Positions 16,678 through 24,794 of a DNA stretch of 42,151 bases are shown one piece after another. Made by a program: the position numbers and the translations under genes. The notes beneath the pieces were generated by a model. That model did not search any database, had not been told where the DNA came from, and saw only the letters and a program-made list of their open reading frames with translations. Where the stretch lies: positions 1 through 42,151 of the forward strand of contig JAKFYE010000030.1 in NCBI GenBank assembly GCA_021731045.1. Direction: 5' to 3'. Within the stretch, counting starts at the first letter, position 1. Every line of letters begins with the position of its first letter. Source of the stretch: Bdellovibrionales bacterium. GTDB taxonomy: Bacteria; Bdellovibrionota; Bdellovibrionia; Bdellovibrionales; JAKFYE01.

Positions 16678-17715
16678 TTGAAGTTTCTATCTATTGATGA
16701 GGAAGGCTATTTTTTAAGCCAAGGAATTCGTTGGACTGACGAAAATCTTGGAGAAACTCTTCTAAAAAACTTACGTCGTACCAAAAATAATGCCTGGGTT
16801 ACATCACAAACTGCAGATCAAACTCAGGATTTTTATTATGTTGAAGCCTTTGACCAACCACTTGTAGCTTTACGCATAGATAATTCAAAAGATTTTATTT
16901 GGACTCTACAAACTCCCTATGGTTTTCAAACCCAATTTGATATTCAAAAACTCTATGTTGATGAATGGGACCGTTTTTTAGGTTTCACGGTAAATGATGT
17001 TCCGTTTGTTCTTTCTCGGGCTGCCCAAGATCAATTTTTTAAATTCCTCGGAGAATTTGATGATGAGAGTTTTACTGTTAACAAAGTCAAAATCACACCT
17101 CCGCCCTGGCCTGTTGATAACGAAACTCTAAATGCTCAGGTTTGGGACCAAGTTTATACAGAAGAACGAACGGGTTGGGATTTTGGCGAGGCACACCCTT
17201 CGTTGCCCTCGATTTCGGCACAACTTAAACTGAATCGGTGTCGCGTTTTAGTTTTGGGCTGTGGCAAAGGGCATGATGCTGCTTTTTTTGCAAGGCAAGG
17301 TCATTTTGTAACCGCAGTAGATTGGAGCAACGAGGCCTTAAAGCACGCACAACAGTTATACGGTACGATTTCAAATCTCACATTTGTAAATGCTGATGTC
17401 TTAAATATGCCCAAAAAAATGGACGACAAATTTGATTTAATTTTTGAACATGCTTGTTACTGTGCCATACCAACAAATCGCCGTAATGATCTCGTAAAAT
17501 CTTGGAAGCGCGCATTAGCTGATCAAGGTCAACTGTTGGCGATTTTTCCTGTACCTGATAAAACAGGAGGACCACCGTTTGCTTCAAGCGAATGGGAGCT
17601 CCGCCAGCGTTTAAAAAAAGATTTTCACTTTCTTTATTGGTCGCGATCACGAATCACTTCTACCAATCGTATCGGAAGAGAATTGATTGTTTTTGCAAAA
17701 CGAGCCAAATCATAA
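16678..17715 (+). CDS. TPMT-like SAM-dependent methyltransferase with N-terminal extra domain
   Basis: 345 residues. The C-terminal 210 residues are a class I methyltransferase: VLVLGCGKGHDAAFFARQGH (SAM-binding loop), VTAVDWSNEAL (acidic residue at strand 2) and FDLIFEHACYCAI. The FEHACYCAI and GPPFASS segments place it near the thiopurine methyltransferase family. The N-terminal 140 residues (FLSIDEEGYFLSQGIRW ... TPYGFQTQFD ... GFTVNDVPFVLS) form a separate beta-rich domain that I do not recognise. The start is TTG at 16678 with GGAG seven bases upstream. Substrate is unknown. The stop lies in the T-tract side of the rnpB terminator on the other strand. Confidence 0.78.
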   Translation: MKFLSIDEEGYFLSQGIRWTDENLGETLLKNLRRTKNNAWVTSQTADQTQDFYYVEAFDQPLVALRIDNSKDFIWTLQTPYGFQTQFDIQKLYVDEWDRFLGFTVNDVPFVLSRAAQDQFFKFLGEFDDESFTVNKVKITPPPWPVDNETLNAQVWDQVYTEERTGWDFGEAHPSLPSISAQLKLNRCRVLVLGCGKGHDAAFFARQGHFVTAVDWSNEALKHAQQLYGTISNLTFVNADVLNMPKKMDDKFDLIFEHACYCAIPTNRRNDLVKSWKRALADQGQLLAIFPVPDKTGGPPFASSEWELRQRLKKDFHFLYWSRSRITSTNRIGRELIVFAKRAKS

Positions 17716-17745
17716 AAAGAAGGGGCGAACCTTTCAGTCCGCCCC
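17711..17745 (-). terminator. rho-independent terminator of rnpB
   Basis: On the minus strand GGGGCG (17745-17740) pairs with CGCCCC (17727-17722) and is followed at once by TTCTTTTTATG. This stem plus T-run sits directly after the 3' end of the RNase P RNA and is the expected terminator. Confidence 0.8.
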
Positions 17746-17752
17746 ACAATTC

Positions 17753-18152
17753 GAGATTGATTTTACGATAAGCCGGATTCTGTCTTTTTTCTTCAAGCTC
17801 GAACTTAAAGAAAAGAGGTGGATATTCCTCTCGAAGTTTAATTGCTTAAACCCTCTAGCGACCTTACCCGAGAGCCGTGCACTGGCCGTGCTTTAGCGCT
17901 CCCCTATTTGATCTTGCTCCACGCAGAGTTTGGCTGTTTTCACTCCAGCAGCTCCTCTAAAATCTCCCGTTCCCGATTTTAGAATCCATGCCCTGGACAT
18001 TCTCTCTGTTCCACTGTTCCTCAAAAGAGCTTACGCCCTCCTGGAGGGGGGTTACCCCATGCGTTGCCATGCGGAGTCCGGACTTTCCTCAGCCTGCTTA
18101 CGCAAGCCGCATCCACCTGTAAAACTGCGCCCAACCTAACAGCTCAATTCTC
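17753..18152 (-). ncRNA. rnpB: RNase P RNA, bacterial type A
   Basis: The minus strand carries GAGGAAAGTCCGGACTCC (plus-strand 18081-18098 area), the most conserved stretch of bacterial RNase P RNA. Near the 3' end is GACAGAATCCGGCTTATCG, the matching P4/CR V strand and tail. The AGAG...GGTAAGGT region between them also fits. P1 can form between GAGAATTG (18152-18145) and CAATCTC (17759-17753), which sets the ends and gives about 400 nucleotides, normal for type A. It is the catalytic RNA for tRNA 5' maturation. Exact ends are my estimate to within several bases. The promoter (18153-18181) and terminator (17711-17745) are both visible. Confidence 0.95.
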
Positions 18153-18181
18153 ACTAATCAAGCCACGAGTGCCTTGTCCAA
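18153..18181 (-). promoter_or_regulatory. candidate rnpB promoter
   Basis: On the minus strand TTGGAC (18181-18176), a 17-base spacer and ATTAGT (18158-18153) form a sigma-70-like pair. It would start transcription near 18146-18148, close to the estimated rnpB 5' end. The -35 box lies inside the terminal repeat of the palindromic element at 18174-18325. Confidence 0.5.
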
Positions 18182-18325
18182 TAAGTCTTTTCATATATCT
18201 GCTTGTTCTTTTTGCTGCGATTCAATTTGCTCCTCCTCGAATTAGCCTTAGCTAGTCCTTCGTCGTCGCGCATTGAATCAGAGTAAAAATCCCTGCGCAT
18301 CTACATGAAAAGACTTATCGGACAA
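18174..18325. repeat. 152-base palindromic element upstream of rnpB
   Basis: Arms at 18174-18230 and 18268-18325 are inverted copies of each other over 57-58 bases with roughly 70 percent identity. The outer 21 bases differ at one position only, and an inner GATTCAAT / ATTGAATC pair is exact. The central 37 bases are unique. The left arm supplies the rnpB -35 box. The right arm has the same arrangement facing the other way (TCGGAC then AATTAG), so the element could hold divergent promoters or be a MITE. Confidence 0.65.
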
Positions 18326-18420
18326 CACACGTACCGTTTCAATTAGAGACTTTATCGTCTCAAAATAAGAGCTTTTGGCCTGGCATTAAGTCCAGTCTAG
18401 GTGACTCCGATAAGAAGTCT

Positions 18421-18507
18421 ATGGATCGTAAAGTTGCTATTATCTTTATGCTCGTGTTGTTCACGTTGCTGCTCGGTTATCAGAACTGTGCGTTGATTAA
18501 AATCTGA
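18421..18507 (+). CDS. candidate 28-residue lipopeptide
   Basis: An ATG-to-TGA frame encodes a 28-residue peptide: two basic residues, a hydrophobic stretch (IIFMLVLFTLLLG), then YQNC and five more residues (ALIKI). That is a minimal lipoprotein signal with the lipobox cysteine near residue 23, so the mature product would be a lipid-modified hexapeptide. Lipoboxes ending in QNC are common in Bdellovibrio lipoproteins, to my recollection. AAGAAG upstream is a weak ribosome site. It lies 5 bases before the end of the minus-strand DDAH gene, in a 360-base stretch with no other gene. It may be a chance frame. Confidence 0.35.
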   Translation: MDRKVAIIFMLVLFTLLLGYQNCALIKI

Positions 18508-18512
18508 GGCCG

Positions 18513-19316
18513 TCAAATCAGGATACTACAGCATGTAAGTGCGCCGTCTGCTTTTATCAATTCTGACATGGTAATTTTATGAAGCTTCTTATTCCGCTTG
18601 AGAGCGAGTTCTTGAAGAATCGGCTCACTCTCAGGAAAGCCCTCCTGAATCACAATGTTTACGCCTATTGAGAGAACATTTGCCGCCACATCGTCTGGCA
18701 AAAATATAATTTCGTAGTGACGAGAAAGATTACATATTTTGTCTAGCTCCATAAAAATCTGCCGTGCCGCCGCGCTTTGACCAAACAATAAAGTGTGACG
18801 ATCAAACGCGCTCAAAACAGATTTTAAATGCAAACTTCCCTTTACCGGAACCATCACAAGGGGAATGTCAGAAAAAATAGAACCTAACTGACGTGCTCCC
18901 TGCTCGTTTGTACGGGCAGAAAGCCCGACGATGAGGTGTTGACCGGTCACAAGTACGTCTCCTCCATCAACTGTGCCTGGAGCTTCAATACTGTGAGTTT
19001 CAATTTTCAATTCACGGAGTTTTTGATGCACCTGTTTTTCTTCACCACGACGTTCCGCGGCCCCTAAAAAATTGATCGCCGCTTTATTTCCTATGACGAC
19101 TGCGGTGTCTTCAATAAAACAACAATCTGGCAACGCTTCGTCAGCTGCGACTTCAATCACTCGCAAACCTAATCGTTTTAATAGCTCCGAATATTGTTGG
19201 TGTTGGGCTTTTGCACGCAACACATCGATCGCTTCAGAAGGTGTTTCTTGTTTTAGACAGTTCGCAAAAGAATTCGGAAGATTGCGAACCAAAGCTACTT
19301 GCGGCGAAAAATTCAT
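18513..19316 (-). CDS. dimethylarginine dimethylaminohydrolase-like protein
   Basis: 267 residues of the guanidino-group-modifying enzyme superfamily. CCFIEDTAVV (about residues 65-74) and TVDGGDVLVTG (about 115-125) bind substrate, LHLKS places the catalytic histidine at His163, and GALTCCSILI at the end carries the nucleophile (Cys262 or Cys263). The expected reaction is hydrolysis of N-omega-methylated arginine to citrulline and methylamine, but related enzymes act on other guanidines. The end ATG is at 19314-19316. It follows a second, distantly related superfamily member (19365-20207) by 48 bases in the same direction. Confidence 0.85.
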   Translation of the reverse strand: MNFSPQVALVRNLPNSFANCLKQETPSEAIDVLRAKAQHQQYSELLKRLGLRVIEVAADEALPDCCFIEDTAVVIGNKAAINFLGAAERRGEEKQVHQKLRELKIETHSIEAPGTVDGGDVLVTGQHLIVGLSARTNEQGARQLGSIFSDIPLVMVPVKGSLHLKSVLSAFDRHTLLFGQSAAARQIFMELDKICNLSRHYEIIFLPDDVAANVLSIGVNIVIQEGFPESEPILQELALKRNKKLHKITMSELIKADGALTCCSILI

Positions 19317-19364
19317 AAACCCTTCCTGCTAGGTTTTAGCCGGCCCTAACTTGCCGGATACAAC

Positions 19365-20207
19365 CTAATAAAACATTTGTTTTAGACAATAAACCGAACC
19401 ACCGGCTTTGATATATTCCGACGTATTTGTTTCGTGGACTTTAAAGCCGCGTTTTTTTATTTCAACAATCGTATTTTGACATCCACTTTGAATAATCACG
19501 TTTCGTCCATCTGGGCAGTGCGCATTGGCTGCTAATTTTGTTTCGGCTTCAACAATATCAACGGCGATAAGGTCCGAAAATGATTTTTGCAAATCGCGAA
19601 GGCCTTGTGCAGTAAATGCCTCTTTTACGTAGAGGGCAGTCTGAGAGTTCAAAACCGCCAAACAGGTGTCTAAATGATAAAAACGCTCATCACGAAGTTC
19701 TAAGTGAATAAACGGCACCTTTACTAATTTCTGAGCCTCGTTTAATACTTCCGGAGACGTACGAAATCCAAAACCGGCAAAAACGCGACACCCTTCATAG
19801 TCCCAAATCAAATCTCCTGCACCTTCGAGATCACCTTTTGCTCTTAAATCATAAACGCGATACTGTTGAGATTGAAACCAATGGCGCAGAACTTCTACCT
19901 CGCCTTTTCTTTGTTCCGCATGCATTTGACTCATCAACACGCATTTGTTTCCGTTCTCATCTAAAAATGGGAAGGTTTGATTCGCACAAAAAACCATATC
20001 GGGATAATCAAAATTATCTGGAATCGTGTAAACTTGAAAATCAAGTTTTTGGTAGATGGCCTTTAAAGCCTGCCATTGCTCTTGCGCGAAAGCTTTATCC
20101 ACCACATTTAGGCGACCCGAGGCATCTTGCATGTGGGGATTGATGCTATACTTTACATCGAAGCCTTTAGGAGAAACCAGTAGTACGTATTGCGGAGTCA
20201 TTTTCAT
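19365..20207 (-). CDS. amidinotransferase/arginine deiminase superfamily hydrolase
   Basis: 280 residues. DYPDMVFCANQTF at residues 67-79, LEGAGDLIWD near 128-137, FGFRTSPEV near 146-154, RFYHLDTCLAVL with His178 and Asp180, and KAGGSVYCL with the nucleophile Cys274 are the complete set for this superfamily. It differs from the DDAH-like neighbour in every motif and lies closer to the citrulline-forming or amidinotransferase-like branch (CtlX-type). Substrate is therefore uncertain. Start ATG at 20205-20207, with a second ATG two codons later. Together the two genes look like a small arginine-derivative utilisation unit. Confidence 0.8.
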   Translation of the reverse strand: MKMTPQYVLLVSPKGFDVKYSINPHMQDASGRLNVVDKAFAQEQWQALKAIYQKLDFQVYTIPDNFDYPDMVFCANQTFPFLDENGNKCVLMSQMHAEQRKGEVEVLRHWFQSQQYRVYDLRAKGDLEGAGDLIWDYEGCRVFAGFGFRTSPEVLNEAQKLVKVPFIHLELRDERFYHLDTCLAVLNSQTALYVKEAFTAQGLRDLQKSFSDLIAVDIVEAETKLAANAHCPDGRNVIIQSGCQNTIVEIKKRGFKVHETNTSEYIKAGGSVYCLKQMFY

Positions 20208-20311
20208 TCACACTCGTTTTAATAATTTACGATCGACCATCGTAGTTATCTTTAGTATTTATGATTTTTTTGATCGTGGGCGCAACTCTTATTTTTATAA
20301 TTTATAATGAG

Positions 20312-20815
20312 CTATTGATCAGAAGACGCTAAATTTTTTGACCAGCAATTTCCGATGAACTGTCCATGAAAGCCACGGATGATTATGTGTTGCTCTACCC
20401 ATTCTCCTGAAGCAAAATCCGCTGCAAAGTTAACACTCATCGTATATTCGGCAAACGTAGACACCACGTCGTATTCTTCATTGCCCTTAGTGATAATTTG
20501 AACAGAATATAATCGCTCTTCATCCCCGTTTTTTTCGAGAATTGTCGACTGCGACTCCATATTTAGAATGGCTAACTTCGAACTTACATCTGTAAAGCCT
20601 GCTTTAACTTTAAAACGATTGTTAAGTCGTGGCGGATTAAAGTATCGCAAATAATATTTTAACCCTTGAAGATTTTGATAGAGCTCTTGGCAGTCCCATT
20701 CGTAAGTTCTATTATTTAAAAACTCAGTGAAAGTTTTTTTTGACTCTTGCGCTTGGACTGGAGTCGTTAATGAAATTGCGAACATCATTAAAAATAATAG
20801 CTTAAATTTTTTCAT
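20312..20815 (-). CDS. secreted protein of unknown function
   Basis: 167 residues. The signal peptide (KKFKLLFLMMFAISLTTPVQA, cut after QA at about residue 22) is clear, followed by a small soluble domain with two cysteines (WDCQELY and NCWSK) that may form a disulfide. No family recognised. ATG at 20813-20815 with AGGA just upstream. It starts 6 bases after the stop of the Ig-like lipoprotein gene, so the two are one transcript and probably act at the same place in the envelope. Confidence 0.65.
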   Translation of the reverse strand: MKKFKLLFLMMFAISLTTPVQAQESKKTFTEFLNNRTYEWDCQELYQNLQGLKYYLRYFNPPRLNNRFKVKAGFTDVSSKLAILNMESQSTILEKNGDEERLYSVQIITKGNEEYDVVSTFAEYTMSVNFAADFASGEWVEQHIIIRGFHGQFIGNCWSKNLASSDQ

Positions 20816-20821
20816 ATAGTC

Positions 20822-21793
20822 CTAATTAAGAGGTGCGTAACCCTGAAGAATGTCAACATTCCAACCGCCCGGCAAAGCATTACCCTCAACCGGATTTGTC
20901 GAAAGATATTCTTGCGTGATATAATTTCTGTAACGGTAAATCACTTGGTTTCCTAAATTACTGGTAGGCGAAATATATCCCAAAACACCTTCCATGATTT
21001 GTCCGTCACAATTAGATGCGGTCGTAACAAAGTGTTTACCTGTTTTAACGATGCGGCATCTACGCAATTCTAATGTGTACCCCGTTTGATTTGTTGCACA
21101 TACGTTAAAGGTTTGACCTTCGTACTGGTATGAGGGCTTACTCGCACCCTCTTGATAATTAGCCGTAATTAAATGGTCACCAAAAGTCGCAAATCTATGT
21201 AACGTCACAAGTTGTCCGCAACCGCTTGAAGGTTGCTGAGAAATATAAATACTTAAAATAGTTGAGTTGCCCGCGTTATCACTGATTTTAATTTGCGCCG
21301 TTTCGATTGCATTCGAAGTATATGTATTTCCATTTAGAGTGCCTGCACCCGAAAGCTTAATGAAACTATAGGGCTCAACACCCCCGCCGACTTTAATTTT
21401 AATATTCATCCCACTGTATGCAACGCTTGGAGCATAAATTGCCGTAAGCGTAACATTTGAAGAAATCGTGAGCGAAACAAATGCAGTCGTACCCGCCTGA
21501 TCTTGCACACCCACCGTCGTGGCGCCCACAACATAAGCTGCCGTAAAACCACCTGTATTCGGCTGCACGTAACCACTTCCAGAATGAATAAAGTAACGGT
21601 AAGGTGCAGTTCCACCTGTTGCCGTCATTTGAGCAGTTCCGCCAAAAGCCACACTCGTAGCACTCGTTGTTAAAGCTAATGCGCCACTCGGAGTTACGCC
21701 ACCATCTGGATTATTCGTTGGTTCTTTTTCTGTGCAAGCGATGTTTCCTGCAAGGATTAACAAAAGACAAAAAACATATCCAAATTTTTTCAT
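20822..21793 (-). CDS. lipoprotein with Ig-like repeats and a DUF5648-like domain
   Basis: 323 residues. Signal KKFGYVFCLLLILAGNIAC gives a lipobox at Cys20. Residues of about 35-190 hold two Ig-like repeats of the GGTAPYRYFIHSGSG and GGGVEPYSFIKLSGAG type, which are adhesin-like. The C-terminal 120 residues (LHRFATFGDHLITAN ... YQYEGQTFNVC) resemble the DUF5648 type of repeat that occurs at the surface of secreted proteins. ATG at 21791-21793 with AAAAGG upstream. It is likely an outer-membrane, surface-facing lipoprotein used in contact; this is inference. It is first in a two-gene unit. Confidence 0.75.
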   Translation of the reverse strand: MKKFGYVFCLLLILAGNIACTEKEPTNNPDGGVTPSGALALTTSATSVAFGGTAQMTATGGTAPYRYFIHSGSGYVQPNTGGFTAAYVVGATTVGVQDQAGTTAFVSLTISSNVTLTAIYAPSVAYSGMNIKIKVGGGVEPYSFIKLSGAGTLNGNTYTSNAIETAQIKISDNAGNSTILSIYISQQPSSGCGQLVTLHRFATFGDHLITANYQEGASKPSYQYEGQTFNVCATNQTGYTLELRRCRIVKTGKHFVTTASNCDGQIMEGVLGYISPTSNLGNQVIYRYRNYITQEYLSTNPVEGNALPGGWNVDILQGYAPLN

Positions 21794-22116
21794 AAACTAC
21801 CTTTTATAGAGCGCACAGGGCTGATTTAAGCAAATCCATCGGTCTTAAGAGCAATCCTCATTCCATCCTCGAATAGGTTATATGTAATTTAATAACCAGA
21901 AAGTGCCCTAAATAGGCTTTTGCGAGTTTAAAATGTCATTAAAAAGCCTTGTGACATCCGTAAAAACCGACACCGATATATTGACACCGCTAATACGTGC
22001 AGTCTACTTTTATAAGTATTTGAAAAGAGATGGATTTTAAAGTCTAAGCAGGTGACGTCAGCACAACTTAGAACACAAAATTTAAATGAACTTTTGACTT
22101 AAAACTTTGGGTAAAT
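21794..22116. promoter_or_regulatory. divergent intergenic region with a candidate plus-strand promoter
   Basis: The 323 bases separate the Ig-like lipoprotein from the CxxCH barrel gene. TTGACA at 21981-21986, an 18-base spacer and TACTTT at 22005-22010 form a candidate plus-strand promoter about 110 bases before the TTG at 22117. Two palindromes lie upstream: ATGTCA (21933-21938) with TGACAT (21952-21957), and AGGCTTTT (21914-21921) with AAAAGCCT (21942-21949). No gene is seen. Confidence 0.4.
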
Positions 22117-23277
22117 TTGCAACTTCATTTGTTTAAATTTTTTTTGATATTTTTTGTTCAAGTGGTAACGACCACAGCAATGGCGTATTCCCAATTTGTT
22201 GGTTATGGCTACACCTCGTGTTTAACTTGTCATTACAATGCGGCTGGAAATGGGCCGCTTAACGATTACGGTCGAATGTTAGCCGCAACCGAAATCGCAG
22301 GCCGTGCTTTAGGTCCGTCGTCAGACGAAAAACTCGCAGCACAATCAGGCTTTTTTGGAACGGCCAAATTGCCTGTTTGGTGGCGTCCTTCAATTGGATA
22401 TCGCGGCCTCTATATGAACAGCTCTATATGGAAAACGCCCATTTATAAATTCATTCACATGCAGGCAGACTTTACGAATGCCATTCGTTTTGATGAAGAT
22501 GAAAAACTCATTAGCGTTGTCAATTTTGGGTATGCTCCTACTCCACAAGGAGTTTCTAAAACCGATGCCGAAGCCAACCGTAATTGGATTAGTCGCGAGC
22601 ATTATTTGCGCTGGACGACTTCTGAAAGCATGCAGCTCTATTTTGGTTTTATGGATAAAGCCTATGGTATTCGCGTTCCTGATCATGAAGCTTACAGTCG
22701 ACGCTATACGTACAACGGCCAGAATGACCAGGTTCATGGCATGATGCTAAACTATAATAAACTACCTGTTGAATTTACGTTACATGCATTTGGAGGAAAC
22801 CTTTTGCAATCTGCAGATACTCGGCAAAGCGGTGGCAGTATGATTTTGGAGTTTGAAACCTCTGAAAAAACACGAATAGGCCTTACCGGACAATATCTAA
22901 AAAATAATTACATAGATCAAGTTTCAACAGCACTCATGACAAGACTTGGTATTGGGCACGGGTCAGCGATTCTAATGGAGTCAGGTTTTATCAAATTCAA
23001 ACCAAAAACGATGGAGGTCATGACGGGGTTTTACGGCTTCATACAATCGTTCATGCGCTTAAGCCGCGGCTTTCACTTTTTAACAACAGCAGAGTATTAC
23101 ACTTCGGATGTTGTAAAAGAAAAAACTCGTAATATGAGATGGGGCCCGGGCATACAGTACTTCCCGTTTCAAAGATTTGAGTTACGTTTAGAAGTTTGGA
23201 ATCAAAGAAGTATTGATCCGGAGCAAGTTAAGACAGATGATTGGTCAGCTTTATCTCAGGTGCACTTATGGTTTTAA
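22117..23277 (+). CDS. exported beta-barrel-like protein with an N-terminal CxxCH haem motif
   Basis: 386 residues. A signal peptide (FFLIFFVQVVTTTAMA, cut after AMA at residue 23) is followed by GYTSCLTCHYNAAGNGPLNDYG, which I split as C35, C38 and H39: a c-type haem attachment site in a short N-terminal segment. The remaining 330 residues alternate polar and aromatic residues (FGYAPTPQGV ... LRWTTSESMQLYFGFMDK) and end in VHLWF, the aromatic end expected of an outer-membrane barrel. A haem fused to a barrel suggests electron transfer at the outer membrane. Start TTG at 22117, weak ribosome site. The last 10 bases overlap the next gene. Confidence 0.65.
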   Translation: MQLHLFKFFLIFFVQVVTTTAMAYSQFVGYGYTSCLTCHYNAAGNGPLNDYGRMLAATEIAGRALGPSSDEKLAAQSGFFGTAKLPVWWRPSIGYRGLYMNSSIWKTPIYKFIHMQADFTNAIRFDEDEKLISVVNFGYAPTPQGVSKTDAEANRNWISREHYLRWTTSESMQLYFGFMDKAYGIRVPDHEAYSRRYTYNGQNDQVHGMMLNYNKLPVEFTLHAFGGNLLQSADTRQSGGSMILEFETSEKTRIGLTGQYLKNNYIDQVSTALMTRLGIGHGSAILMESGFIKFKPKTMEVMTGFYGFIQSFMRLSRGFHFLTTAEYYTSDVVKEKTRNMRWGPGIQYFPFQRFELRLEVWNQRSIDPEQVKTDDWSALSQVHLWF

Positions 23278-23879
23278 AAGCTTTCCTGCTAATATTTTTA
23301 TTTACACTTGAGTTGTCGGCCGCATCCGCAAAAAAAATTGTAGTTACAACTCCAGATGCCGAACCTCAGCTTCGATCTTATAGATATGCTTCGATTAGTT
23401 ATAATTGGTGGCAAGAAACTTTGACCCTAACCAATCCTGATGGAACCAAGTACACTCTTCTAGCCAATCCAAACGGTCCCTGTGTGGGTATAGGTTATTT
23501 TTCTAACAAAGGAAGCTGGAATTATTCTTTCAATGGTTGTGCTTTTTTTGCTAAAACGCATGTTTCTATTGCTCAAGGTTCTTCGACTTCTTATTTTCAA
23601 AAGTCTGTTCCGACATATGGTTTGTTTTTTGGACCAGGCATACACTACACCCCTCGCGGATCGCAAGTCAGCTTAGGTTTGTTGGCCCAAGGATATGTTA
23701 GGTATGCAAACTGGACGATTCCGGCACAGGGTTGGAAAGTGGAGCCCTCATTAAGATTTTCTGGTGGTTTAATGACTAGTGCTCAATGGCGGCGTAAGCG
23801 TGTCGTATTCGAACAGCAGTTTGGCTATATTTACGATAGCGGTTGGCTCTGGGGACTCGGCCTTAATTACATATTCTGA
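23268..23879 (+). CDS. small outer-membrane barrel-like protein
   Basis: 203 residues from ATG 23268, which overlaps the previous gene by 10 bases and has AGGTG in front; translation is probably coupled. A signal peptide (FLLIFLFTLELSAASA) leads to a beta-rich domain with many aromatic and glycine residues (RYASISYNWWQETLTL ... GLFFGPGIHY ... WLWGLGLNYIF) and an aromatic C-terminus. It is probably the outer-membrane partner of the CxxCH barrel. It runs 13 bases into the convergent cytochrome gene. Family not recognised. Confidence 0.6.
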   Translation: MVLKAFLLIFLFTLELSAASAKKIVVTTPDAEPQLRSYRYASISYNWWQETLTLTNPDGTKYTLLANPNGPCVGIGYFSNKGSWNYSFNGCAFFAKTHVSIAQGSSTSYFQKSVPTYGLFFGPGIHYTPRGSQVSLGLLAQGYVRYANWTIPAQGWKVEPSLRFSGGLMTSAQWRRKRVVFEQQFGYIYDSGWLWGLGLNYIF

Positions 23880-24223
23880 ATCCACCGACGAATGTCGGCG
23901 AGTTCATCAATAGATAAAACTGAATTTTGAGGCATATCTTCTGTGGCAACACCTAAGTTAGCTCCAATAAGACGATAGTAAACTTTTGACGCCGAAAGAT
24001 TTTGCGCTATTACGTATCCATTTGTTACCCAATCTTGTTGGGTGCTCCAACCTGCAAACTGAATGTGGCAAGCGGTGCATCTTGTTGAAAGTACTGAATA
24101 GGCCTTACCGAAATCAGTCGATAGATCGACACTTGAGCCGTATATGAGTTTGTCTCGAGAAGCCCCATTATAGATTTGGCACGAGACTAACAGAATAGAG
24201 ACAATCGCGATCCACTTTTTCAT
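23867..24223 (-). CDS. monohaem c-type cytochrome lipoprotein
   Basis: 118 residues. KKWIAIVSILLVSC ends in a lipobox at Cys15, so the protein is membrane-anchored. CTACH (Cys49, Cys52, His53) is the haem attachment site and Met97 in TEDMPQNS is a candidate sixth ligand; the MPxxS context and C-terminal helix IDELADIRRWI are typical of small cytochromes c. It starts in the YceI stop (4-base overlap at 24220-24223) and ends 13 bases inside the barrel gene on the other strand. A periplasmic electron carrier. Confidence 0.82.
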   Translation of the reverse strand: MKKWIAIVSILLVSCQIYNGASRDKLIYGSSVDLSTDFGKAYSVLSTRCTACHIQFAGWSTQQDWVTNGYVIAQNLSASKVYYRLIGANLGVATEDMPQNSVLSIDELADIRRWIQNM

Positions 24224-24705
24224 TTTGAAACGACGGGAATTTCTACCGTCACTTGAATTTCATCTTTTACACCAACGCCAAGGTATTTAACCCGACCAAT
24301 TCCAAAATCGCTGATCTTTACTATAAAGTGCGCGACAAGTATTTTGTCTTTAATTTCGTACTCTCCGCTAACGGGTTGTTGTTTACCCATAATTCTGATT
24401 TTCCCGGCGCCTTTTCCATTCTTTCCTTTAGCAAAAACCAATTCTCCGGTGGGAAACTTTTCTACCTGTAAATGTTCGGCCGTATGTTTGTCTCGCAATT
24501 CAATTCCGGTTTTAAATTGGTTCATTTTTATTTGAACATTATCAGCACTCACAGAACCATCTGGAAGTTGTTTAGCAGAACCTTGAACGCTGGTATTAAC
24601 CGCCGTGAACGAACCTGCTGGACTTAAAGTGGCAACAAAAGAAACTCGCGCGGCCGAGGCATTTAAAGAACTCAAAATAAGCACAATGGCGGCTAGAAAT
24701 TTCAT
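24220..24705 (-). CDS. YceI family periplasmic protein
   Basis: 161 residues with a signal peptide (KFLAAIVLILSSLNASAA). The body has a lipocalin-like YceI layout: VQIKMNQFKTGIELRDKHTAEHL (split: FKTGIELRDKH is the conserved motif), FPTGELVFAKG, VSGEYEIKDK and a final strand VKDEIQVTVEIPV. YceI proteins bind isoprenoid quinones or similar lipids and often sit next to cytochromes, as here. It is first in a two-gene unit with the cytochrome c lipoprotein. Confidence 0.82.
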   Translation of the reverse strand: MKFLAAIVLILSSLNASAARVSFVATLSPAGSFTAVNTSVQGSAKQLPDGSVSADNVQIKMNQFKTGIELRDKHTAEHLQVEKFPTGELVFAKGKNGKGAGKIRIMGKQQPVSGEYEIKDKILVAHFIVKISDFGIGRVKYLGVGVKDEIQVTVEIPVVSK

Positions 24706-24794
24706 TATTTAATTATGCTCTGAGAATAAAAAATGTCAAAACTAAATAAGCTCAAACCTTATCCCTTCTCTAAACCTTATTATATTGTTTCATG

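Noticed and set aside
18150-18345. The two MKRLIGQ mini-frames as real leader peptides
   Set aside because: They arise from the inverted arms, carry no ribosome site, and the left one overlaps the rnpB promoter; kept only as part of the palindrome finding.
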